Shown here one piece after another: positions 8,096 through 15,545 of a stretch of DNA of 36,489 nucleotides. The DNA is taken from assembly GCA_016281925.1 (NCBI GenBank), contig JAEEJP010000049.1, forward strand, positions 1 to 36,489, read 5' to 3'. The stretch is from Methanomassiliicoccaceae archaeon. Its GTDB lineage: Archaea; Thermoplasmatota; Thermoplasmata; Methanomassiliicoccales; Methanomethylophilaceae. Each line of letters starts with the position of its first letter. The first letter of the stretch is position 1. Under the pieces are notes generated by a model. That model did not search any database and was not told where the DNA came from. It saw only the letters and a program-made list of their open reading frames with translations. The position numbers and the translations under genes are program-made.

Positions 8096-9518
8096 ATGAC
8101 CCAATGCGACAAGCGCAATCTCAGCATGGTGATGGACCTATACGAGATGACGATGGCGAACGGATATTTCGAAGAGGGGGACGGGGACAGGAAAGCCGTT
8201 TTCGACGTTTTCTACCGCAGGAACCCCGACAACGGAGGGTTCGCCGTGTTCGCCGGTCTGGAGCAGGCCGCTGAGATGATCGCTGACCTCCATTTCGACG
8301 ATTCCGACGTCGATTATTTCAGATCCCTCGGGATGTTCGGCGAGGAATTCCTGGAGATGCTCTCAGGATTCCGTTTCCGCGGCGATGTCTACGCATTCCC
8401 GGAGGGCTCCGTGGTATACCCCAACGAGCCGCTGGTCACCGTCGTGGCCCCGATCATCGATGCGCAGCTCATCGAGACAGCTCTTCTGGCGCAGATAAAC
8501 CACCAATCGCTGATCGCGACGAAAACATCCAGGATAGTCCGCGCCGCAAAAGGGAGATCCGTCTCGGACTTCGGCGCCCGCAGAGCCCACAACATGGACG
8601 CGGCCGTCTACGGTGCCCGCGCGGCATACATCGGCGGGGCGGCTGGAACGGCCACCGTCCTGGCCGGCAAGGAGTTCGGGATACCGGTGAGCGGGACCAT
8701 GGCCCACAGCTGGGTGATGAGCTACGGGGACGAGTTCGAAGCGTTCAGGAAATACGCGGAAACCTACCCGGACAGCACCGTGCTGCTGGTGGACACCTAT
8801 GATGCGCTGCATTCCGGAGTCCCCAACGCCATCCGCTGCGCGAAAGAGATCCTCGGACCCATGGGGAAGAGGCTGAAAGGCATACGCTTCGACTCCGGCG
8901 ACCTCGCATATCTGTCCAAAAAAGCCAGGGGCATGCTGGACGCGTCCGGGCTCCAAGACTGCAAAATAATCGTATCGAACAGCCTGGACGAATACACGAT
9001 AAGCTCACTTCTGGACCAGGGCGGTGCTATCGACGGATTCGGCGTGGGCGAACGCCTGATCACGGCGAAAAGCGACCCCGTATTCGGCGGGGTGTACAAG
9101 ATAGCGGCCGCGGAGGAGGACGGTGATTTCGTCCCCAGGATAAAGATATCCGAAAGCGTCGAGAAGATAACGAATCCCGGCTGGAAAGACGTCTACAGGA
9201 TCTACTCCGACGACGGCCACGCGGTCGCGGACCTCCTCGCCGTCCACGGGGAAAAAGCAGACATCTCCGAAGGATACGGTTTCGTGGATCCGAAACGCCC
9301 CTGGAAGAACATGGAGTTCGGGGATGTGACGGCCAGGAATATGCATGAGAAGGTCATCGAGAACGGAAGGATCGTCGGGAAAAAGAAAGGGATAGAAGAG
9401 ATCAGGGCTTATCTGCGGGACCAGCTGGAAAACGAGATCTGGCCCGAGGAGCAGAGGTTCTCCAACCCCCACGAGCATTTCCTCGACATGTCGCCCCGCT
9501 ATTACAGGATGAAGATGA
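8096..9518 (+). CDS. pncB: Nicotinate phosphoribosyltransferase (3' end appears frameshifted)
   Basis: Makes nicotinate mononucleotide from nicotinate and PRPP, the salvage entry to NAD. Recognised by LSMVMDLYEMTMANGYF at the N-terminus, SVSDFGARRAH, GTMAHSWVMSYGDEFEAF, IRFDSGDLAYLSKKAR and FGVGERLITAKSDPVFGGVYK. The start at 8096 has GCGAGGAC upstream as ribosome-binding site; ATG 8075 lies upstream of the predicted transcription start. The family should end just after MSPRYYRMK, but the current frame runs on to 10108 through the facing gene. Skipping one base near 9508-9515 brings in the TGA at 9516-9518 and gives about 473 residues, normal for this longer NaPRTase type. Confidence 0.9.
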
Positions 9519-10330
9519 ATCTCCTGGACTCCTCGAAGATCCGATCGGCGGACCAGGACCTCGGGCGAGAACCCCAAATCCAGGATTCCTTCGAGGACTT
9601 CCCTGACATTCCGGGCTTCTCTGCGCTCCGATTCCGCGTCCATCAGGCCGCCTTCCCTGCGCTCGCACATATGCCAGGTATGGTCGGCCAGCATCATGTA
9701 GCCGCCGGATTCTTCCGCCATGCGGATGTAATCCCCGGGCGGGCGCCTGCCTTCGTGCATCGGCCACAGATATGCGGCTATGGTCTTGCCGGATCCGTCG
9801 CGGGATTTCGGGACAGGATACTCGGTGATGCCGCAGGCTACGGCATGCGGAGCGCACCCCGCATAAGCGTATTCCGACGAGTCGGCGGATATGCCGAGCT
9901 TTCCCAGGACCGGCAGAGCGCTCTCCGGAAGGGCCATATAAGGGGCTCTGAAGCAGGAAGGGCGGGAAACGCGGTCGGAAACGGCCCGGCATCCCTCCGA
10001 AAGAATGGCTTCGATGTCTTCCCCGGAAAGCCGGATCCCCGGCCCGGCCCCGGTCAGATCCTCGTGGTCGTAGCCGTGGAACCCGATGCAGTGCCCGGAC
10101 AGGCATGAGCAGTCGGTCTCCTCGGCGGTGCGGCCCTCGACGAAGAAGGTTGCTTTCATGCCTATGCCGTCGAGGATCTCCAGGATCGTCCTGAGGCCTC
10201 TCTCCGAGGATGAGAAACGGGGCGCCGTCCCTTGGCCCCTGTCCAGAGAGCCGGCCCCGATGCGCCCCGGCACCGGGATGTTGGCGTCCCGGTCCGCATC
10301 CACGGTGAAATAGAGCTTCTTCCCGCTCAT
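9502..10330 (-). CDS. Polysaccharide deacetylase-family protein (3' end appears frameshifted)
   Basis: A NodB-homology domain protein of about 275 residues. Motifs: YFTVDADRD (catalytic and metal Asp), MKATFFVEGRTAEE, IGFHGYDHEDL (metal His pair), CFRAPYMALPES, and a late YMMLADHTWHM. No signal peptide is seen, so it probably works in the cytoplasm, perhaps on a sugar or N-acyl metabolite. The ATG at 10330 overlaps the AMP phosphorylase TGA (ATGA), tying it to the AMP-pathway operon, where its role is unclear. In the present frame it has no stop and enters pncB (open to 9005). A 1-base shift near 9508-9515 gives the tandem TAA TAG at 9504-9499; the end given here assumes that. Confidence 0.78.
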
Positions 10331-11838
10331 CTCGCGGTCAGAGGCGATACCCTCTTTATGAGCATCCCCTCGATGTCCATCGGCTGGTATTTCATGGCGG
10401 TCTCCTTCGCGCGCTTGAGCTTGGCCTCGTTGTCGGCGTAGATTGTGAGGAGGACCTCGCCTTCCTCGACCCTCTGGCCCTTCTTCTTGGCGAAGAGCAG
10501 GCCTGCGCCCTTGTCCGACGGGGCCCCGGCGGCCTTGGCGATGGCCACGATGTCCTTGTTCTTTATCGCGTGGACATATCCTGATTTGGGGGAGCGGAGC
10601 TCGTAGCTGAACTTCCCGGGCTTGAGGTCCTCGGATTTCAGATCCGGGCGGCCGCCCTGGGCCACTACGATCTCCATGAACTTGCGGTATGCCTCGCCGG
10701 AATTCAGGATCTCCTTCGCCTTCGCCGACCCGTTGGGTATGCCGGCGACCTCCAGGATGATCCCCGCGCAGTCGCAGGCCTTCTCTATGACGGCAGCGGG
10801 ATGGGTGTTGCCCTCGAGGATGCTTATGCATTCCCTGGCCTCCAGGTTCGGCCCTACGGCGTAGCCCACCGGCTGGTCGGCGTACGTTATTGCGCATTCC
10901 ACATGCATCCCGATCCTCTCGCCCAGCTCCATCAGGTCTTTCGCGTACCTTTTGGCGTCCTCGAGGGTCGGGACTTTGGTGCCGGCTCCGGTGGGTATGT
11001 CGACCACCAGGTGCGTCGCGCCTATGGCGAGCTTCTTGCTCATGATCGAGGCGAGCATCTGCGCGCGGGGGTTGATGCCCAGCGGGTGCTCCACTTTGAT
11101 GACCAGATCGTCCACCGGGGCGAGGTTCATAGATCCTCCCCAGGAGAATACCCCTCCGACCTCCTGCGTTATCTCTTTCAGGGACTCGGCGTCTATCTCC
11201 ACGTTGCAGAACGTCTCCACGAAATCCGAGGTCCCGCAGGCGCTGCTGATGGCGCGCGAGGAGGTCTTGGGTATCATGATCCCGGCCGCGGCGACTATGG
11301 ACACGACAATGGGTGTGATCTTGTTCCCGGGAACCCCTCCGAGGCTGTGGAAATCGAACACGGGGGCGCTGTCGAACTTTATCATGTCGCCGGTCTCCGC
11401 CATCGCCACCGTGAAATCGGCTATCTCGGAGATGTCCATGCCGTTGATGTATAGGGAAGTCAGCCATGCCGAGATCTCAATCTTGGACAGCCTGTTCTCG
11501 AGGATGTCCTCCACGATCGACCTGATCTCCTCCTTGCTGAGCTTCTCGCCGTCCATCTTCTTCCTTATAGAGCGGACTGAATCCGGCTTGGAGGCGTATG
11601 TGACGTTGATGACGTCCCCGTCATGGATGCCGCATTTGAGGGCCACGGACTCCGACATGGCCAGAGTCCCTTTCTCGATCACCGTATCCGAATGCGATAC
11701 GAGAACGATCATCGGCTTGGGCCCGGCAAGGTTCACGCGGTCCCCTTCCTGCACGCCTATGTCGGCGCAGTCGGCATCGTGGATGAGGACCGTCGGCTCG
11801 GACGAGTCCACGTCATAGGTCCTTGCGATGAGCTTCAT
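10327..11838 (-). CDS. deoA: AMP phosphorylase (archaeal DeoA-family)
   Basis: A 503-residue enzyme, the standard length of archaeal AMP phosphorylases, converting NMP plus phosphate to free base and ribose-1,5-bisphosphate. Visible are the archaeal ~85-residue N-terminal domain, then the thymidine phosphorylase-like core with FHSLGGVPGNKITPI, IPKTSSRAISSACGT, LVVDIPTGAGTK and a C-terminal barrel-sandwich domain (YELRSPKSGYVHAI). ATG 11838 is chosen over 11850 because it overlaps the RuBisCO stop as ATGA. It is the first enzyme of the AMP pathway, and the next two enzymes are encoded just upstream in the same operon. Confidence 0.95.
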   Translation of the reverse strand: MKLIARTYDVDSSEPTVLIHDADCADIGVQEGDRVNLAGPKPMIVLVSHSDTVIEKGTLAMSESVALKCGIHDGDVINVTYASKPDSVRSIRKKMDGEKLSKEEIRSIVEDILENRLSKIEISAWLTSLYINGMDISEIADFTVAMAETGDMIKFDSAPVFDFHSLGGVPGNKITPIVVSIVAAAGIMIPKTSSRAISSACGTSDFVETFCNVEIDAESLKEITQEVGGVFSWGGSMNLAPVDDLVIKVEHPLGINPRAQMLASIMSKKLAIGATHLVVDIPTGAGTKVPTLEDAKRYAKDLMELGERIGMHVECAITYADQPVGYAVGPNLEARECISILEGNTHPAAVIEKACDCAGIILEVAGIPNGSAKAKEILNSGEAYRKFMEIVVAQGGRPDLKSEDLKPGKFSYELRSPKSGYVHAIKNKDIVAIAKAAGAPSDKGAGLLFAKKKGQRVEEGEVLLTIYADNEAKLKRAKETAMKYQPMDIEGMLIKRVSPLTAR

Positions 11839-13070
11839 TTCGATCCCCACATCGCAAGGGCTTTGGCAAGCTCCTCATGGTCTTTCGCGTACTCCTCCGC
11901 GGGTATGCCTAGGAAAGCGGCGTCCACGGCCTGGCTCATGGCTTTGGCCCCGCCGACGACTCCGTCCGGGTGGCCTGCGACCCCGCCTCCCGCCTGTATC
12001 TGGACGTTCATCCCGGCGCGGCCGGTGATGTCGGATACGATTCCCGGATGCACCCCCCCGGAGCACACCGGCATGACGGTCTTGTAGGGCACATCGTCAC
12101 CCAGGCATGCGGCGAGATTCCCGCCGTCGTGGGCTCCCGCTGACATCTTGCCGGCGCCGAGGGTGCCTATGTGCAGGGCGTCGCCTCCGCACATACGGAC
12201 AAGTTTTGTGATCGGAAGCATGGCGATCCCGTGGAGGGGATCTTTGGTGAAAGCCCCGTGCATAGTCCTGTGCACATGGATCGGGACTTTGATGGAGGGA
12301 TCTTCGGCAAGAGCCTGGACCGCGCCGAAACCGCAGGTGATGACGTCGACCATAATCTGCTTGGCCCCCCACTCCTGGACCTGCTCCGCCAGCTCGACGA
12401 TCCTGTCGCCGCGGGTGCTGACGTTGATGGCGTGGACCATCAGGTGGCCCTCCTCTTCGAGAGTGTCCAACGCTTCGGCGACCGCCACCGTCCTCTCGTC
12501 TATGGGGCAGAAAGGCTGGTCGACGAGGGTCTCGTCGTCTTTGGAGTTGGTGAGCCCTCCGGATCCCGCCTCATAGACGTATTCGGCGGTCTTTTCGGGG
12601 GAGAGCCCGATCTTCGGCTTGACTATGGTCCCGACCAGAGGCTTCTCGGGGCGCCCAAGGATTTCTCTGAGCCCGTCAGCGCCGAATTTCGGGCCTTTGA
12701 ACTGCGATGTGATGCTTTTCGGGAACGAAACGTCCTCCAGCCTGACCCCTTTGAGGGCGCCCAGGCCGAACAGGTTCCCTGCGATGACGCTGAGTATCTG
12801 GGGGACCGAGCCGACTTCGATGCTGAAATCCTCGGCGGGATATTCGACGGTGATCATATCCCCCTCGATTCCAGTGACCCTCGCGCCGAGGGAATCGAAG
12901 ATGTCCCTGTCCAGCGTGGATATCCCGGTCCAAGTCCCTGTGGACTGCTCCGCCGCTATGGCTTCGGCGGCCTTCTCCATCGTAAGGTCCGTCGTCACGC
13001 GGTATTTGCAAACGACATACTCGCTGGGGTCTTCCGGCTCCCCGAGATGCAGATAAGAATAGCTTTCCAT
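11835..13070 (-). CDS. rbcL: Form III ribulose-bisphosphate carboxylase large subunit
   Basis: Carboxylates ribulose-1,5-bisphosphate to two 3-phosphoglycerate as the last step of AMP salvage. Catalytic elements seen: GTIVKPKIGL (first Lys), GGLTNSKDDE (the Lys to be carbamylated with the metal acids), HVHRTMHGAFT, loop 6 HIGTLGAGKMS, and the phosphate-binding CSGGVHPG and AGGGVAGHPDG. The TNSKDDETL variant differs from the more usual DLVKDDEN. ATG 13070 has AAAGGAGTGAGG eight bases upstream, a strong ribosome-binding site; a GTG at 13079 that overlaps the previous stop (GTGA) is the alternative. No phosphoribulokinase is seen nearby, so a Calvin cycle is not implied. Length, 411 residues, is slightly short for form III. 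Confidence 0.95.
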   Translation of the reverse strand: MESYSYLHLGEPEDPSEYVVCKYRVTTDLTMEKAAEAIAAEQSTGTWTGISTLDRDIFDSLGARVTGIEGDMITVEYPAEDFSIEVGSVPQILSVIAGNLFGLGALKGVRLEDVSFPKSITSQFKGPKFGADGLREILGRPEKPLVGTIVKPKIGLSPEKTAEYVYEAGSGGLTNSKDDETLVDQPFCPIDERTVAVAEALDTLEEEGHLMVHAINVSTRGDRIVELAEQVQEWGAKQIMVDVITCGFGAVQALAEDPSIKVPIHVHRTMHGAFTKDPLHGIAMLPITKLVRMCGGDALHIGTLGAGKMSAGAHDGGNLAACLGDDVPYKTVMPVCSGGVHPGIVSDITGRAGMNVQIQAGGGVAGHPDGVVGGAKAMSQAVDAAFLGIPAEEYAKDHEELAKALAMWGSK

Positions 13071-13075
13071 TTTCC

Positions 13076-14005
13076 TCACTCCTTTGCGAAGACCGATCCG
13101 CCCAGCTGCCTGACCATGACGTCATAGACCGATCCGGGGGAGATCATGCCGGCCTCCGTGATTATTGCGTCTATGTACTTCCCGGGCGTGCTGTCGAACA
13201 CGGGATTGAACACTTTGACCTGATCGGGCACTTCGCCCGGCTTCACCACTTCGGAGATGTCTCTCTCCTCTATGGTGACCATGTCGCCGAATATCGTCAT
13301 CGGCGAGAACTTGTACGTCTCGGCGCAGACATAGAACGGCACCCTCCTCTCTTCGGCGGCGAGAGCCAGCTGGGAGGTTCCGATCTTGTTGATCAGGACT
13401 CCGTCGGACGTTATCGTGTCGGCGCCGACGAAGACTTTGTCGATCCTTTTCATGACGCTGCGGACGGCGCTGTCTATCACCAGCGTGACGTCGATGCCCG
13501 ATTCGGCCAGATCCGTCACGGTCAGGATGCCCTGCCTCCAGGGGCGGGATTCGGTGGCGTACACCTTTATGCTCTTCCCTTGGCGGTGCGCCTCTTTTAT
13601 GACCCCCAAAGCGGCGCTGCTGTTGCAGTGCGTCAGAATGGTATCTCCTTCGCGTATCCTTTTAGCGCCTATAGAAGCGATGGTCTGGACCGCTTTCGAC
13701 GACGATTCGACGAATCTCCTGGCGTTTGATTCCACGAGCGCGCGGGCTTCCTCCAGAGAAGATGCTCCGTCCGCGCCCCTCACGGCCGATTGCACCCCGT
13801 TCCACAGGGATACCGCCGTCGGCCTGGAAGAAATCATCCTGTCTGCCGCAGACTTCAGATCGGCGAGGAAATCCTCCAGACTTCCCCCGCGATAAGAGCC
13901 CGCGAATTCACCTATGGCCGATGCCCCTGCGCGGGCTATCTTCCCGGCGCCGCGTATGGTCATGTCGGCAATCTGTCTGGACGTGTCCTCGATGATGTCT
14001 GCCAC
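13076..14005 (-). CDS. Ribose-1,5-bisphosphate isomerase (eIF2B-alpha family)
   Basis: A 309-residue member of the eIF-2B alpha/MtnA superfamily. With RuBisCO and AMP phosphorylase as direct neighbours, the assignment as the archaeal isomerase of ribose-1,5-bisphosphate to ribulose-1,5-bisphosphate is firm. Motifs include ILTHCNSSAALGV (catalytic Cys region), VYATESRPWRQG, KVFVGADTITSDGVLINKIG and FSPMTIFGDMVTIEER. The start is GTG 14005, about 25 bases from a TATA box, so the mRNA is probably leaderless with a GTG start. It is the first gene of the AMP-pathway operon. Confidence 0.92.
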   Translation of the reverse strand: MADIIEDTSRQIADMTIRGAGKIARAGASAIGEFAGSYRGGSLEDFLADLKSAADRMISSRPTAVSLWNGVQSAVRGADGASSLEEARALVESNARRFVESSSKAVQTIASIGAKRIREGDTILTHCNSSAALGVIKEAHRQGKSIKVYATESRPWRQGILTVTDLAESGIDVTLVIDSAVRSVMKRIDKVFVGADTITSDGVLINKIGTSQLALAAEERRVPFYVCAETYKFSPMTIFGDMVTIEERDISEVVKPGEVPDQVKVFNPVFDSTPGKYIDAIITEAGMISPGSVYDVMVRQLGGSVFAKE

Positions 14006-14027
14006 GGGACGAGAATCATTATCCTCG

Positions 14028-14036
14028 ATTATATAA
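14028..14036 (-). promoter_or_regulatory. TATA box of the AMP-pathway operon
   Basis: Minus-strand GTTATATAATC, about 27 bases before the GTG start of the isomerase. The spacing predicts a leaderless or nearly leaderless transcript for the four-gene operon. Confidence 0.6.
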
Positions 14037-14124
14037 CAAACGGGAAAAGCCCCAAAAGCACATGCGAAGAACAGAGGAAGGGGTTTGGGAAAAGGTTTGG
14101 CATGTCAACTCAGATCGACCGAAC

Positions 14125-14751
14125 TCACATGTTCATGCCTTCCTTCACATCCTTGTTGAAGAGAAGGCAGACCATGAAGATGCAGATGATGAGGTTGGCG
14201 ATGGTGATCAGCATGTTGGCCAGATAGACGAGGCTGAAGTTTCCGATACCGATAATCGCTGAGACGAGAGCGAAAAGGTTGGCGAGAACTCCGAGGGCGA
14301 ACAGGATGACGAGGATGAACCAGATGACCCTGTCGAGATTGTCCTTCTTTCCGTCGTTGATCCTTCCGGCGATGGCGATGATGATGATACCGATGATTAT
14401 GGCGATGGCGAGACCGGCAAGGGCCAGGAACACATCTTTGTTGGCCGCGGTCGCATCCTCATAGGAGTTCCAGAGTCCGAAGACGGCGTTGATGATGATA
14501 CCGAGTCCAGCAAGCTTGACGTAGGTAGCAAGTATGTCGAGTTTGTTCGTGATTTCAGCGTTCCTGACCTTCACTCCGAACGCGAAGTACAGGATGGCAA
14601 CGATTATGGGTCCGATAGCGGCGACTGCCGTAGGCCCGTCGATGCCGTCGGTCAGGGCCCCGACGAGAGAGGCGACACCCAGTATGAACTGGATGGCACC
14701 GATCACGATAAGGGCCGTGCCGAGAGTTTTGTTGTCGTCGAAGAATGACAT
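14125..14751 (-). CDS. Six-helix membrane protein of unknown function
   Basis: A 208-residue protein I do not recognise. Hydrophobic segments lie at about residues 11-33, 39-61, 74-94, 107-128, 141-166 and 172-197, so about six transmembrane helices with very short loops. The two longest loops hold charged motifs (KVRNAEITNKLD and GRINDGKKDNLDR). No catalytic motif or Cys pair is visible. It stands alone, with its own AT-rich promoter region in which the TATA box is framed by an inverted repeat, so it may be individually regulated. Codon use is more AT-rich at third positions than in its neighbours. Confidence 0.8.
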   Translation of the reverse strand: MSFFDDNKTLGTALIVIGAIQFILGVASLVGALTDGIDGPTAVAAIGPIIVAILYFAFGVKVRNAEITNKLDILATYVKLAGLGIIINAVFGLWNSYEDATAANKDVFLALAGLAIAIIIGIIIIAIAGRINDGKKDNLDRVIWFILVILFALGVLANLFALVSAIIGIGNFSLVYLANMLITIANLIICIFMVCLLFNKDVKEGMNM

Positions 14752-14758
14752 AACTTAT

Positions 14759-14787
14759 GTTAGAACAAATAAGTTTATAATTCTAAC
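14759..14787 (-). promoter_or_regulatory. TATA box flanked by a perfect inverted repeat (possible operator)
   Basis: The arms GTTAGAA (14759-14765) and TTCTAAC (14781-14787) surround the minus-strand TATA element TTATAAACTT that lies about 25 bases before the ATG of the membrane protein. A factor bound to both arms would block TBP. A second, weaker pair, TGTTCT (14828-14833) and AGAACA (14848-14853), lies upstream in the same AT-rich spacer. Confidence 0.45.
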
Positions 14788-14914
14788 GGTCCTGATTCCC
14801 CAATAATCCAGAAATTGATGAAAATACTGTTCTATATTGTTGTTTACAGAACATAAATAAACATCAACTTACTATATGATGCCCGACAAAAACGTTTATT
14901 TTACCTGAAAGTAT

Positions 14915-14941
14915 TTATTGGAAGTATAGGTCAAATACCTA
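14915..14941 (-). other. In-frame UAG and readthrough extension of rnc (candidate pyrrolysine codon)
   Basis: The UAG at 14941-14939 is followed by seven sense codons (GTA TTT GAC CTA TAC TTC CAA) and TAA at 14917-14915. The extended tail, ARRIAG-x-VFDLYFQ, lines up with the final helix of RNase III domains. Nearly every other gene in the window ends in TGA, two end in TAA, and none other in TAG. Confidence 0.55.
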
Positions 14942-15415
14942 ACCCGCTATGCGGCGAGCTTCTTCCATGCCATAAACAAGATAAACAGCGGCCAAAACGG
15001 CTTCGAAAGAATCTGCGCGCATGTTCTCCTCCACGACCGCTTCCCCGCGCTTGGTCCGGTGACCTCCCCCGACCCTCATGATTCCGTCGATACCGAGACC
15101 GATGGAAAGCACCTTCTCAGATATGCTGTGATTAGAGACTATCGTCTGCTTGAAATCCGTCATCGCGCCCTCCTTCAGTTCGGAATTCCGGTATACCGCT
15201 TCGCAGGCGATGAATTCCAGGACGGCATCCCCCAGAAACTCCAGCCGCTCGTACGACTCCGCTTCCTCGGACGCATCCGCGGCCTCGTTGGAATAGCTGT
15301 CATGGGTCAGCGCGGCGCAGAACAGATCGACGTCGGGTCTGCTCAGGCCTCTGTAGCAGAACGGGGGTTTCGCGAGGAATTCGCGGACTCTCATCTCGAA
15401 ATCCGATTCGGGCAT
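14939..15415 (-). CDS. rnc: Ribonuclease III catalytic domain, no dsRNA-binding domain; ends at UAG
   Basis: A 158-residue RNase III domain. The signature ERLEFLGDAVLEF is near residue 55 and the second catalytic acid pair sits in ENMRADSFEAVLAAVYL near residue 140. There is no dsRBD, as in Mini-III enzymes, and RNase III is uncommon in archaea. The gene stops at TAG (14941-14939) in the middle of the last helix, after GMEEARRIAG. Reading on gives V-F-D-L-Y-F-Q and then TAA at 14917-14915, which restores the usual ARRxxxxxF-type helix. It is divergent from the gene at 15546. Start ATG 15415 (MPESDF); an internal ATG at 15394 is possible. Confidence 0.9.
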   Translation of the reverse strand: MPESDFEMRVREFLAKPPFCYRGLSRPDVDLFCAALTHDSYSNEAADASEEAESYERLEFLGDAVLEFIACEAVYRNSELKEGAMTDFKQTIVSNHSISEKVLSIGLGIDGIMRVGGGHRTKRGEAVVEENMRADSFEAVLAAVYLVYGMEEARRIAG

Positions 15416-15545
15416 CGGACCGAGGCGATGGCGTCATGGGACATATTCCCTGCGCCGGGTAGGCGGACAGAACAGCATGCTGACCCCCAGTTTCAAAGGA
15501 ATTCCACAATGATTTTTATTATGGAGTTGTCCGATAGACCTGTCC

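Noticed and set aside
9518-10108. NaPRTase with a ~200-residue C-terminal extension
   Set aside because: It is antisense to the conserved deacetylase motifs and far beyond the family length.
11835-13070. RuBisCO as evidence for a Calvin cycle
   Set aside because: The form III sequence, neighbouring AMP phosphorylase and isomerase, and lack of phosphoribulokinase in the window indicate nucleotide salvage.
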